Of a stretch of 64,000 bases of DNA, positions 33,621-42,366 are shown in pieces. The DNA comes from Ruminococcus sp. AF31-8BH (GTDB lineage: Bacteria; Bacillota; Clostridia; Lachnospirales; Lachnospiraceae): the NCBI RefSeq assembly GCF_003460605.1, contig NZ_QTVN01000005.1, positions 1 to 64,000 of the forward strand, written 5' to 3'. Positions within the stretch are counted from its first letter, which is position 1. Every line of letters begins with the position of its first letter. Both the position numbers and the translations under genes were made by a program. The notes under the pieces were generated by a model that did no database searches, was not told the DNA's origin, and saw nothing but the letters and a program-made list of their open reading frames with translations.

Positions 33621-33830
33621 AAGTATTTCTCCTTCCTATAACTACCAGTATATTTAAAAGAAGAGAAAATGTAATATTGTTTGTATAGATTGCCTTTTTT
33701 CCTGTATAGATGTACAAAATGAGAATGGTAATACCACGATATACCATGATACATAGTAGTAATACTCTTAATTAAAGTAAAACATGGGTGTATTTAAGTG
33801 TAAAATGAGTGTATCGGGAGGTGTACGCTT
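33621..33830. promoter_or_regulatory. divergent regulatory region
   Basis: Between the minus-strand winged-helix gene and the XRE gene. The right half holds four spaced GTGTA sequences (GGGTGTA, AAGTGTA, GAGTGTA, GAGGTGTA; about 33785-33828) and an ATGGTA/TACCAT pair (about 33725-33748). These are likely operators for the flanking regulators. Confidence 0.4.
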
Positions 33831-34187
33831 GTGAATCGAATATCAGAATTAAGAAAAAAATTAGGATTGACTCAGATAAGGTTAGGGGAAGAAATAGGAG
33901 TTAGTCAGCAGACAATTAGCAAATATGAAAATGTGGATGAGAATATTTCAGGTGATATGCTACTTGCATTATCCAAATTCTTTAAAGTTCCGGTTGATTA
34001 TATATTGAGAAAAGATGAAGAAGAACAGCAGAGAGAGCAGGATAATAAAAGAGAAATTATGGAGTTGTATAGGGACATGGACCAGTACAATAGAGATACT
34101 TGGATTATTATAGGAAAGCGATTATTGGGCGGTCAGTTGCACAAATATAATGAAGACAGTATCATAGAAAGAAGATTGAAGGAATAA
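33831..34187 (+). CDS. XRE-family regulator
   Basis: A 118-residue protein starting at GTG 33831 behind GGGAGG. The helix-turn-helix is at about 2-60 (LGLTQIRLGEEIGVSQQTIS), then an acidic hinge and a short helical tail (IMELYRDMDQYNRDTWIIIG) similar to the one in the regulator at 18773. The two are paralogue-like, and this one probably binds the GTGTA repeats upstream of itself. It comes before another regulator in the metK section. Confidence 0.78.
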   Translation: MNRISELRKKLGLTQIRLGEEIGVSQQTISKYENVDENISGDMLLALSKFFKVPVDYILRKDEEEQQREQDNKREIMELYRDMDQYNRDTWIIIGKRLLGGQLHKYNEDSIIERRLKE

Positions 34188-34259
34188 TCTAATAAGATTT
34201 TTGCAATAATTGGGATGTATACTTAAAGTATAATGATAAACATCATGAGGAGGTAGAAG

Positions 34260-34673
34260 ATGGGAGAATTATTATACTTTAAGAATTGTGAGGAAAGAAA
34301 AAAAGCAGAGGAATTGTTAAAGAAATGTTGGCCGGAAGTATATTTTGTAGTCATGCGATTAGATATGCAAAATATATTAGAAGAAGAAAGAATTCATTTC
34401 GGAAAATGGGATATAGAATTTGAAAAGAAAAGGATGCTTTATGATGGAACGGAAATTGTAATTACTGATTTGCAATGGGATATTTTACAACTTTTGATGA
34501 GTGATACAGAGTTGAGTTTTTCGATTAAAGAAATTGCATACGCTACGAATACTGGAGTGCATGAGGCCAAAATCTATGTAGAAGATTTGTTAAAAACGAT
34601 AAAGGAACAGACGGATTCTGCAATTGTACAAAAGAAAGAAGAGAGATACGCATTTGTGGAAATTACAGATTAA
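34260..34673 (+). CDS. winged-helix regulator without receiver
   Basis: A 137-residue protein, ATG 34260 behind GGAGGTAG. The first 45 residues are too short for a receiver. The rest follows the OmpR C-terminal winged-helix plan (FEKKRMLYDGTEIVITDLQW, then IKEIAYATNTGVHEAKIYVEDLLKTI), with a final hairpin (KKEERYAFVEI). Phosphorylation control is therefore unlikely. It resembles the protein at 37249 in design. It is a candidate extra controller of metK or of the precursors. Confidence 0.65.
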   Translation: MGELLYFKNCEERKKAEELLKKCWPEVYFVVMRLDMQNILEEERIHFGKWDIEFEKKRMLYDGTEIVITDLQWDILQLLMSDTELSFSIKEIAYATNTGVHEAKIYVEDLLKTIKEQTDSAIVQKKEERYAFVEITD

Positions 34674-34680
34674 GTGATGG

Positions 34681-34711
34681 AAAAAAGCAGTGGATTTACA
34701 CTGCTTTTTTT
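34681..34711 (+). terminator. terminator before the metK promoter
   Basis: AAAAAAGCAGTG (34681-34692) with CACTGCTTTTTT (34699-34710), and a T-run. It isolates metK from the regulator genes. Region 34712-34864 is otherwise featureless. Confidence 0.85.
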
Positions 34712-34864
34712 ATGGGAAGAATTATAGTATATCAATACTGGCATGGAGGTGTAAGGGAGTATATAAAAGCAAAGCTGTTAATATTTTAGAATGACTCAGA
34801 CAGATAGGTTATTTCGTAGATGAACAGCACAGTTACTTGTTTTGAATACAAACCCAACCGGACA

Positions 34865-34921
34865 GAAAAAAGTACAATGTAAACAAAAAATATAGTAATT
34901 GTAGTGAAGATATTTTATGTT
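34865..34921 (+). promoter_or_regulatory. locus operator/promoter, copy F (metK)
   Basis: GAAAAAAGTACAATGTAA (34865-34882), then ACAAAAAATATAG (34883-34895). The -10 is TATGTT at 34916-34921, 42 bases from the ACA that aligns with GCA elsewhere. It places metK under the same control as the peptide genes. Confidence 0.72.
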
Positions 34922-34963
34922 ATTGATAAATGTGAAACATCGATATAAAGGAGAGAACTTACT

Positions 34964-36157
34964 ATGGAGAAAAAATTATTTACCTCAGAATCAGTAACAG
35001 AAGGACATCCGGACAAAATGTGTGATGCAATTTCAGATGCGATTTTAGATGCCTTAATGGAGAAGGATCCAATGAGCAGAGTTGCTTGTGAAACTGCAAT
35101 TACGACAGGTATGGTATTAGTCATGGGAGAAATTACAACCAATGCGTATGTGGACGTGCAACGAGTAGTAAGAAAAACGATAGAGGATATTGGCTATAAT
35201 AACGGAGATTATGGATTTGATGCCAAGACCTGTGCTGTATTAACGGCGATTGATGAGCAGTCTACAGATATTGCTATGGGTGTGAATAAAGCATTAGAAG
35301 CAAAAAAACATAAAATGTCAGAAGAAGAATTGGAAGTCATTGGCGCCGGAGATCAGGGTATGATGTTTGGATATGCTTGTGATGAAACGATGGAATATAT
35401 ACCATATCCTATTTATTTGGCGCATAAGCTGGTTCGGCGCTTATCAGAAGTGCGAAAAGATGGAACTCTTCCGTATCTTAGACCAGATGGAAAAAGTCAG
35501 GTTACAGTAGAGTACAGTGAAGATGGGGTACCATTACGACTGGAAGCAGTGGTATTATCTACACAGCATAACCCAGAAATAACGCAGGAGCAGATACATA
35601 CAGACATTAAAAAATATGTATTTGATCCAATTCTTCCGGCAGATATGGTAGATGATGAAACGAAATTCTTTATCAATCCAACAGGACGTTTTGTAATCGG
35701 CGGACCTCACGGGGATAGTGGATTAACAGGACGTAAGATTATTGTAGATACTTACGGTGGATATGCACGTCATGGTGGCGGTGCTTTTTCTGGTAAGGAC
35801 TGCACAAAAGTAGACCGTTCTGCGGCTTATGCGGCTCGTTATGTAGCAAAAAATATTGTGGCAGCAGGATTGGCAAAGAAATGTGAAATTCAGCTCTCTT
35901 ATGCGATTGGTGTTGCACAGCCAACTTCAATTATGGTAGATACGTTTGGAACTGGGAAAATTTCAGATGAGGAGCTGGTAACAATCATAAGACAAGAATT
36001 TGATCTTCGTCCAGCCGGAATTATAAAAATGCTGGATCTTCGCAGACCTATTTACAGGCAAACAGCAGCTTATGGTCATTTTGGAAGAGATGACCTGGAT
36101 TTAACATGGGAACGTTTGGATAAGGTAGAAGTATTGAAAAATTATTTAAAAAAATAA
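34964..36157 (+). CDS. metK: S-adenosylmethionine synthetase
   Basis: A 397-residue, full-length enzyme behind AAAGGAGAG. It makes S-adenosylmethionine from ATP and methionine in the cytosol. Family signatures are all present: [19 protein letters not shown] near the N-terminus, the [12 protein letters not shown] loop, [20 protein letters not shown] and [10 protein letters not shown] housekeeping copy should exist elsewhere, so this is an accessory copy inside the peptide locus. Its promoter has the locus operator. Four radical-SAM enzymes consume this cofactor, so an induced supply makes sense. Confidence 0.96.
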   Translation: MEKKLFTSESVTEGHPDKMCDAISDAILDALMEKDPMSRVACETAITTGMVLVMGEITTNAYVDVQRVVRKTIEDIGYNNGDYGFDAKTCAVLTAIDEQSTDIAMGVNKALEAKKHKMSEEELEVIGAGDQGMMFGYACDETMEYIPYPIYLAHKLVRRLSEVRKDGTLPYLRPDGKSQVTVEYSEDGVPLRLEAVVLSTQHNPEITQEQIHTDIKKYVFDPILPADMVDDETKFFINPTGRFVIGGPHGDSGLTGRKIIVDTYGGYARHGGGAFSGKDCTKVDRSAAYAARYVAKNIVAAGLAKKCEIQLSYAIGVAQPTSIMVDTFGTGKISDEELVTIIRQEFDLRPAGIIKMLDLRRPIYRQTAAYGHFGRDDLDLTWERLDKVEVLKNYLKK

Positions 36158-36177
36158 GAGACTAAGGAGCATTGTAT

Positions 36178-37197
36178 ATGAAGTTATATAAAAAAGGAAT
36201 TGCCTGTTTTTTTGCCTTTGCAATCATGCTTACATTCTTTATGGGAAATTCAGATACGATATATGCAAAAGAAATAAAAACGTCAGATACTTACAATAAA
36301 TATATTACAGTGGAAGGAAAGAATATGCGTATTGTTATGTATGGAAATATGAATGAGAATGGAGTCAATTTCGCAGATATGACAAAAACGACTTTGGTAA
36401 TGTTACCGGCTTTGGGTGTGCCTTCCCCTCATTTATATTTTAAACCTTTGGCACAGTCGTTGGAACAAGACTTTAATATTGTAATCGTAGAACCATTTGG
36501 ATATGGGCTTAGTGATTTGGCGGAAACGGATAGGACAGTTTCCAATATAAATAGAGAAATAAATGCAGCATTGGAAATTCTGGGTATTCGAGAGTGTGTA
36601 CTTTTGACTCATTCTATTTCAGGAGTATATGGTCTTGAGTTTACTCAGACCTATCCTGAAAAAGTAAAAGGTTTTATTGCTATTGATAATACGGTATACG
36701 ATAAAGAGCTAGCAGATGCTATGGCAATGGAAAAAGAGTATATGCTGAAAGGAATTGATGAATTTCAAAAACTCAGAAAATCTTTTTCTTCTATAGAAGA
36801 ATTTCAATTAGAATTAGAAAGAAATCCTGAACAATATGGAGCTGTTTTGCCAGAAATTACTGGATATACATATTCCGAGAGTGATAAGTCAGAATATATA
36901 AAGGCATATTCTTTAAGCAGTAATGAAACAATCCGAAATGAAGTGAATAATATGGATCAGAATTTATTATCCATAAAAGGAAAGAAATTTCCAACGGCTT
37001 TGCCAGTTTTAACCATGATTTCTTCAGAGAATGTAGAAAATATTCCGGCATGGAAAAGTGGACATGAAAATCAATTGGATTTTAGCTCTGGAAATCATCA
37101 ATTATATGTCGTAGAAGGAGGCCACTATATCTGGTATACCAACCTTACACAGATTGTACAACATATAAATGAATGGGCAACGGCAAATCAGTTTTAA
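36178..37197 (+). CDS. secreted alpha/beta hydrolase
   Basis: A 339-residue protein. ATG 36178 follows AAGGAGC; a TTG six bases earlier is less likely. The N-terminal hydrophobic segment (about 5-27) ending near IYAKE looks like a signal peptide or anchor. The fold shows LVMLPALGVPS, the nucleophile elbow LLTHSISGVYG (Ser after His, with Thr replacing the usual Gly before it), and a late His in VVEGGHYIWYT. It is 20 bases after metK and is probably co-transcribed from promoter F. The substrate is unknown. Confidence 0.78.
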   Translation: MKLYKKGIACFFAFAIMLTFFMGNSDTIYAKEIKTSDTYNKYITVEGKNMRIVMYGNMNENGVNFADMTKTTLVMLPALGVPSPHLYFKPLAQSLEQDFNIVIVEPFGYGLSDLAETDRTVSNINREINAALEILGIRECVLLTHSISGVYGLEFTQTYPEKVKGFIAIDNTVYDKELADAMAMEKEYMLKGIDEFQKLRKSFSSIEEFQLELERNPEQYGAVLPEITGYTYSESDKSEYIKAYSLSSNETIRNEVNNMDQNLLSIKGKKFPTALPVLTMISSENVENIPAWKSGHENQLDFSSGNHQLYVVEGGHYIWYTNLTQIVQHINEWATANQF

Positions 37198-37248
37198 AAG
37201 GAATAAGCAGTTTTGCCATATACATAAAGAAGCGAAAGGGAGTGTGCT

Positions 37249-37638
37249 TTGGAGAAGGCAATCATTACAGAAACATTTGGGGCAAAAAAGTTTGCAGCAG
37301 ATTTGTTATATAATTCTATGGGGGAAGAATCAGAATTTAGGATATATCCAGATTACCGCAAAATTTATAGAGGAAAGACAGAGATTATTTTATCAAAGGC
37401 TGAATACGAACTATTTATCCTTTTATCTGGAAGACCAGGGGTGATCTTTACAAAGGAAAAGATATTTGAAATTCTATATAATGAAGAAGTACCAGAGAGT
37501 ATTGATAATATTATTTATTGTTTGGTATCCAGTATGAGAAAGAAAATTGAACCGGAAATAAAGAAGTGCCAGTACATTAAAACAGTAAGAGGAGTTGGAT
37601 ACAAATTTGAAGGAAAAAAGATTGATGTCTTTCCCTGA
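37249..37638 (+). CDS. winged-helix regulator without receiver
   Basis: A 129-residue protein starting at TTG 37249 behind GGGAG. The OmpR-type DNA-binding domain fills about residues 33-125 (EIILSKAEYELFILLSGRPG, VRGVGYKFEG). The 30-residue N-terminus cannot be a receiver. It is the third winged-helix protein in the 32.9-37.6 kb section. It is probably a transcription factor of the locus, possibly co-transcribed with the hydrolase. Confidence 0.75.
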   Translation: MEKAIITETFGAKKFAADLLYNSMGEESEFRIYPDYRKIYRGKTEIILSKAEYELFILLSGRPGVIFTKEKIFEILYNEEVPESIDNIIYCLVSSMRKKIEPEIKKCQYIKTVRGVGYKFEGKKIDVFP

Positions 37639-37651
37639 TAATAACGAAAGA

Positions 37652-37682
37652 GGCAGAGGAGAAAATCCCCTGTCTTTTTTGT
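37652..37682 (+). terminator. terminator after the winged-helix gene
   Basis: GGCAGAGG (37652-37659) pairs imperfectly with CCCCTGTC (37667-37674), with a run of T after it. Confidence 0.65.
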
Positions 37683-37856
37683 TGCTTTTTTGTGCCATTC
37701 TACGTACAGAAGTAGTAAAAGGTATCTCTCAAAAAGTATGCTTTTTGATGGGAGATGTAATAGGCTATTTTTTTATTTCCAAAAAGTATATAAGAAAGTT
37801 TTGAGATATGCCAAAATATTTTAAGACTTTTTGGGAATGTATAAAGGGGGATACGT

Positions 37857-38513
37857 ATGGCATATTATGGGTATCACAGAATCAGTACTAAGGAACAACA
37901 CTTGGACCGAGGTATTATAGAAATAAAGAGGTTCTGTGAAAATCAGAAAATTAAACTGGAAAGTATTTTTACAGATAAGATAACCGGTAAAAATTTTGAC
38001 AGACCACGTTATACCGTTCTTGTGGAAGATGTTTTACGGGTAGGGGATACCCTGATTATTACAGAGCTGGACAGACTTGGCAGGAACAAGCAGGAGATTT
38101 TAAAGCAGCTACGTTTTTTAGAAGAAAAAGGGGTTCGGGTAATGGTATTGGAACTTCCTACCACGTTGTTTGACCTGTCTCAGATGGAAAATAATCTGGC
38201 AAAGATGATGATAGAAACAATCAATAATATGATGATTGAACTCTATGCATCCATGGCACAGGCAGAGATGGAGAAAAAGGAGAAGCGACAAAAGGAAGGT
38301 ATGGAGGCAAAAAGGCTTCGGGGTGAATGGGATGAAGTAGGAAGACCACGGGCTATAGAACAGGAAAAGTTTAACCAGGAATTTATGAGGGTGGTACAAA
38401 AGAAGGTAACACCGACACAACTGCAGCGGGAGTTGGGGTTAACTTCTTCTACCTATTATCGGTATCGGAAAAACTTTTATGAAATTTTTCCGGAATTTCT
38501 TCAATCTGTATAG
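37857..38513 (+). CDS. serine recombinase (resolvase/invertase)
   Basis: A 218-residue small serine recombinase. YHRISTKEQ (Ser at about residue 9) carries the nucleophile. ITELDRLGRN (about 67) is the conserved Arg region. The C-terminal part (VTPTQLQRELGLTSSTYYRYRK) is the DNA-binding helix-turn-helix. It could resolve multimers of the circular form or invert a segment. It lies between the two peptide systems, with backbone-type genes after it. ATG 37857 follows AAAGGGGG. Confidence 0.88.
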   Translation: MAYYGYHRISTKEQHLDRGIIEIKRFCENQKIKLESIFTDKITGKNFDRPRYTVLVEDVLRVGDTLIITELDRLGRNKQEILKQLRFLEEKGVRVMVLELPTTLFDLSQMENNLAKMMIETINNMMIELYASMAQAEMEKKEKRQKEGMEAKRLRGEWDEVGRPRAIEQEKFNQEFMRVVQKKVTPTQLQRELGLTSSTYYRYRKNFYEIFPEFLQSV

Positions 38514-38561
38514 AGATGAGGTAATTACTAAGTAAAAGAAAAATTTAAGGAGGCAGATATT

Positions 38562-38783
38562 ATGAGTGAACACAGAGAAGGTACATTGTTTTATGATACT
38601 GAAACAGGGAGGTATGATATACGTTTTGATTTGGAATCTTTTTATGGAGGACTACATTGCGGGGAATGTTTTGATGTAAAGGTGAAAAATGTTTGGGTTC
38701 CGGTCCGAATTGAAATGGGAGATGACTGGTATCTGGTTGGACTGAACGTGTCGAGATTAGATGGATTGAGAGTACGTATGTAA
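38562..38783 (+). CDS. DUF5348-like protein
   Basis: A 73-residue protein behind AAGGAGG. GLHCGECFDVKVKN, VPVRIEMGDDWYLVGL match my recollection of DUF5348 proteins found on Lachnospiraceae mobile elements beside resolvase and DNA-processing genes. It is a small beta-rich protein of unknown role. Confidence 0.65.
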   Translation: MSEHREGTLFYDTETGRYDIRFDLESFYGGLHCGECFDVKVKNVWVPVRIEMGDDWYLVGLNVSRLDGLRVRM

Positions 38784-38800
38784 ATAGGAGGATAAGCCTG

Positions 38801-39094
38801 ATGAGGGGAAGCACAATGAGAGAAAGTGTTACGGATGTTCGCATTATACTGGAATGCTTACAGGAAGCATATCAAATGGAAGGAGATATGGTACGATCCG
38901 GGAAAAATATTCATGCGACTATGATATATCCATTTGTCCGTACGCTGCAGGAAAAGTGTAGAGATTTAACAGAGGAACAGATACATAAGACACTTTGGAA
39001 AGAATATGAGATTTCAGGGGCAGACAGGATGTTTGTGGAGAGGGCTTCAAAGATTTTAGAGCCATACGAAGGAGAATCTGAAGATGAGAAATAG
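38801..39094 (+). CDS. unrecognised helical protein
   Basis: A 97-residue mostly helical soluble protein, 17 bases after the previous gene and overlapping the next by 11 bases. An acidic C-terminus (EPYEGESEDEK). Its body (VTDVRIILECLQEAYQMEGD, then KTLWKEYEISGADRMFVERA) is not assigned. Part of a small backbone-like operon with the recombinases. Confidence 0.6.
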   Translation: MRGSTMRESVTDVRIILECLQEAYQMEGDMVRSGKNIHATMIYPFVRTLQEKCRDLTEEQIHKTLWKEYEISGADRMFVERASKILEPYEGESEDEK

Positions 39095-39779
39095 TACAAT
39101 GGAATATAAAGTAAATCAAGCCTATGAAGAACTAAAGCGTTTAATACAGTGGAATCCGGATAGTGAAGAAAAGTTTTTACAGAAAATGGTATGCTTCTTG
39201 TTACCTGGACAAAGAAAATGTTGGCCAGAGGCTATTGATGTTTTGAGGCAATCTTTAAAAACTGAATATGGAATGATATTTGTTGAAAAATACAGGAATA
39301 AACTGGAATGGTTGGATAGTGTTTCGCTGCTGGAACTGGAAAGAAAGATAGGAGCAATTTATTTTTTTGATCATTATAAAATGATAGCAGACGAATTTCT
39401 ATATAAAAAGGATTTTGAAACTGCCTTATTTTTGCGAATTGCAATGGAAACAGGGATAAGAAGTATAGACATTCCATATATAGAATGGTCCTGCATACAT
39501 GGAAGAAATGTAGTTTTGCCAGAAGGAAAAACAGGAAATATATATAGGAAAGTAAATGGAAATTATCCCCAAATTTCAAGGTGTTCTTTACGAATTATAC
39601 ATCTATTATATAGGAAGCAAAAGATGATATTTACAAAGTCAAAAGAATATTATATCCATAGAATTAGACGATTTTGGGGAACAGGAGAATTTTCTTTTCA
39701 TAGTTTCCGGTATTACAGAAGGAAATTGGAAATGGGGATTACAATAGGAATTCAGGTGCCAAAAGTGATACCAGTATAG
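39084..39779 (+). CDS. tyrosine-recombinase-like protein, probably inactive
   Basis: A 231-residue protein, ATG 39084 behind AAGGAG. The second half resembles a tyrosine-recombinase catalytic domain: METGIRSIDIPYIEW (Arg I), EGKTGNIYRK (Lys), FSFHSFRYYRRKLEMG (H-x-x-R box). The protein stops about 23 residues after that box, before the place of the usual nucleophilic Tyr, so it may be truncated or act only in DNA binding. It ends the small operon and is followed by operator copy G. Confidence 0.6.
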   Translation: MRNSTMEYKVNQAYEELKRLIQWNPDSEEKFLQKMVCFLLPGQRKCWPEAIDVLRQSLKTEYGMIFVEKYRNKLEWLDSVSLLELERKIGAIYFFDHYKMIADEFLYKKDFETALFLRIAMETGIRSIDIPYIEWSCIHGRNVVLPEGKTGNIYRKVNGNYPQISRCSLRIIHLLYRKQKMIFTKSKEYYIHRIRRFWGTGEFSFHSFRYYRRKLEMGITIGIQVPKVIPV

Positions 39780-39820
39780 TAAAAAAGCTCAAATATTTAA
39801 TCAAATTCCAACTAGAAATA

Positions 39821-39875
39821 AAAAAGTGCAATCTACGCAAAAAATGTAGAAAAATTTTATTTTATGGAGTAATAA
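39821..39875 (+). promoter_or_regulatory. locus operator/promoter, copy G (double-glycine peptide)
   Basis: AAAAAGTGCAATCTACGCAA (39821-39840), then AAAATGTAG. The -10 TAATAA is at 39870-39875, 42 bases from the GCA. It ties the second peptide system to the first. Confidence 0.72.
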
Positions 39876-39911
39876 TTAAGTATCAAATATATTTTTAAGG
39901 AGGAAGCGAAT

Positions 39912-40112
39912 ATGAACGGAATGGAAAAAATGACAAAAAAAGAAATGGAAATGGTAACAGGAGGAAAATGCAATTCTGATTATGGATATTTTTTCTGTTG
40001 CCCAGCAAATGCTGATGATATGGTAGCCACAATTAAAAATCTAATGAATTCTGGACAGAAAGATAAAGCAAGCAGATACATTCAGTTTTGCTATGAAGTT
40101 TGTGGATACTAA
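39912..40112 (+). CDS. double-glycine leader peptide with five cysteines
   Basis: A 66-residue peptide behind AAGGAGG. The leader, KMTKKEMEMVTGG, ends in Gly17-Gly18, the classical C39 cleavage site. The core of 48 residues has Cys20, 29, 30, 60 and 64 and a helical, charged middle. It looks like a class II-type bacteriocin or signalling peptide, probably with disulfides, since a CPYC redox protein is encoded downstream. There is no dedicated modification enzyme in its operon. Identity to any known bacteriocin was not seen. Confidence 0.78.
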   Translation: MNGMEKMTKKEMEMVTGGKCNSDYGYFFCCPANADDMVATIKNLMNSGQKDKASRYIQFCYEVCGY

Positions 40113-40147
40113 AATAGCAGCAGATTAAATATTAAAGCAGAAAACAA

Positions 40148-40176
40148 AGGGGCGAGCTTGCATCGCCTCTTTATTT
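40148..40176 (+). terminator. terminator after the double-glycine peptide
   Basis: AGGGGCGA (40148-40155) pairs with TCGCCTCT (40163-40170), with one wobble, then TTATTTATT. Partial read-through would give the exporter at lower level than the peptide. Confidence 0.75.
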
Positions 40177-40197
40177 ATTAGGGGGATGGATGACAGT

Positions 40198-42366
40198 ATG
40201 AAATACAGATGTATAAAACAATATGATTCTATGGATTGTGCTGCAGCTTGTTTAGCAAGTATAGCGTGGTATTATGGAAAAAAGATACCTATACTGGAGA
40301 TAAGTGAAGCTTTAGAAACCAGCAAAGAAGGAACGAGTGTTTGGGATGTATGTAGGATTTCTGAAAAACTGGGATTATTTGCATCAGCATATAAAAAAAA
40401 CATAGACTTTAAAGAAAAAGAGCTGGAAGTGCCGTGTGTGGCTCATGTATATCAAGAAGATGGATTGGCACATTTCATTATAATTTATAAAATAAAAAAG
40501 AATAGCGTAGTTATTGCAGATCCAGCTGTCGGTATTATAGAGGTAGACAGAAAAAAATTTTTTAATTCGGAATATGGAGAAGATTCGCCATATTTTTGGA
40601 CTGGAGTTATTATCTTATTTCAGACAACGGAAGAATTTTATAAAAAAAAGGAAGGCATGCGGATTGCAGAGAATAAATTTATAGAATTAGTAAAGAAGGA
40701 ATGGAAAAGAACTATATATATTATATTATTTTCAGCAATATCAATGGCAATATCAATTGTTTCATCTTTCTATTTTGGGACGTTGATAGACACAGTTATT
40801 CCCAATAGATTGATTTATAGTCTAATATTTATGACACTAATGGTTATTTTAATGCTATTGATTAAGACTATTGTAGACTGGGGAAGAGCAAAGTTATCAT
40901 TGGATATTTCAAAATCTTTTAACTTAGAACTTAGTCTGAAATATTATAAACATTTATTGGACTTGCAGGTGATGTCTATTGAAAAACGTAAAAATGGTGA
41001 GTTTATTTCACGATTTCAGGATGTTATTAGAGTTCAAGAAGCACTGGTAAGCAGCATATTGGTTTTACCAATTGATGCGTTGTTTATAATTGCGGTAAGT
41101 ATCATTTTGTGTGTATTGAATATTAAAATCTTTGCTGTGGTAGTTGTGATGTGCTTTTTATATACTCTGGTTATGGTGGGATTTAGGAAATATTATAGTG
41201 TCTTAAATTCGGAGGAAATGTCAAGAGAGGCACGTGTGACTTCACATTTGATTGATTCTATTGAGGGGATTTTGACGGTTAAAGCGTATACGTATAATAA
41301 GACAATTTTCAATAATGGGAAAAAGAAAATAGAAAGATGGCAAGATACGATTCTTAACTTAGGAAGTACAGAAAACTTACAGTCAGCTATAAAAGTTTTA
41401 ATAGGTGGTATGGGGGAGATTATTGTACTGTGCATTGGAGCACTTGAAATCATTGGTAATAATTTATCTATAGGGGAATTAGTTACGTATAATATTCTAA
41501 TTGGATATTTATTAACGCCGGTTAAAGATATTGTAAATTTACAGCCATTATACCATTCTGCCCATGTTGCTATGGAACGTCTAGAAAGTGTGTTACGTAT
41601 TAAAGTAGAGAAAACAAAGGAAGGTATAGAGCCATTTGAATTTGATGAAGAAATAGAACTGAAAGATGTTGATTTTCATTTTGTTTCTGGGAAAAATATA
41701 CTGAACAATATTAATATTAAAATAAGAAAAGGCGATAATGTAGCTATTATTGGGGAAACAGGATCTGGGAAAACATCTTTAGCAAAATTGTTTATGGAAT
41801 TTTATTCTCCAGATAAAGGACATATATATGTTGATGGTGCAGAACTTCAAAATTTCGAGGTTCAAGAAATTCGAAAAGCAGTTGTATATGTATCACAAGA
41901 AGATTTTCTGTTTACTGCAAGTGTTAGAGAAAATTTAAAAATGGGTAATGAAGAGATATCAGATGAGGAAATGATTGAGATTTCACGTAAGATGGGTGTG
42001 CATCAATTTGTAAGTAAAATGGAAAGAGCGTATGATAGTGTCCTTGAAGAGCGCGGAAAGAACCTTTCGAAGGGGCAAAGACAGAAATTGTCACTAACTA
42101 GAGCCATATTACGTCATCCTAAAATTTTAATTTTAGATGAGGCTACCAGTAATATGGATTCTATAAGTGAAAGGGAAATCTTGAATTATATTAAGGGAAT
42201 TCGGGATATAACACTTATTTTAATTTCACATAGAATAAATGTCATTGCAGATAGTGATTGTATTTATGTACTTCAAAAAGGTAATATAGTAGCACGTGGG
42301 ACAGACAAACAATTAAAGGAACAATGCAAATTGTATCGTCAATTATATGGTGAGGAGGAGAAATAG
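40198..42366 (+). CDS. C39-peptidase ABC exporter
   Basis: A 722-residue bacteriocin exporter; ATG 40198 is preferred (GGGGG at suitable distance), as the protein then starts with the typical MKYRCIKQYDSMDC. The N-terminal C39 peptidase has Cys14 (DSMDCAAAC), His in GLAHFIII (about 90) and Asp in IADPAVG (about 106). Six membrane segments follow (about 170-440). The ATPase has GETGSGKTS (about 519), LSKGQRQKLSLTRAI and ILILDEATSNMD. It cleaves the double-glycine leader and exports the core. It probably serves the peptide just upstream. Confidence 0.93.
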   Translation: MKYRCIKQYDSMDCAAACLASIAWYYGKKIPILEISEALETSKEGTSVWDVCRISEKLGLFASAYKKNIDFKEKELEVPCVAHVYQEDGLAHFIIIYKIKKNSVVIADPAVGIIEVDRKKFFNSEYGEDSPYFWTGVIILFQTTEEFYKKKEGMRIAENKFIELVKKEWKRTIYIILFSAISMAISIVSSFYFGTLIDTVIPNRLIYSLIFMTLMVILMLLIKTIVDWGRAKLSLDISKSFNLELSLKYYKHLLDLQVMSIEKRKNGEFISRFQDVIRVQEALVSSILVLPIDALFIIAVSIILCVLNIKIFAVVVVMCFLYTLVMVGFRKYYSVLNSEEMSREARVTSHLIDSIEGILTVKAYTYNKTIFNNGKKKIERWQDTILNLGSTENLQSAIKVLIGGMGEIIVLCIGALEIIGNNLSIGELVTYNILIGYLLTPVKDIVNLQPLYHSAHVAMERLESVLRIKVEKTKEGIEPFEFDEEIELKDVDFHFVSGKNILNNINIKIRKGDNVAIIGETGSGKTSLAKLFMEFYSPDKGHIYVDGAELQNFEVQEIRKAVVYVSQEDFLFTASVRENLKMGNEEISDEEMIEISRKMGVHQFVSKMERAYDSVLEERGKNLSKGQRQKLSLTRAILRHPKILILDEATSNMDSISEREILNYIKGIRDITLILISHRINVIADSDCIYVLQKGNIVARGTDKQLKEQCKLYRQLYGEEEK

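Noticed and set aside
17290..39875. Exact classical LytTR double repeat in the shared operator
   Set aside because: The first half resembles the half-site consensus, but a second half at the usual 12-13 base gap is weak in most copies. I therefore assign the operator to LytTR only as an inference.
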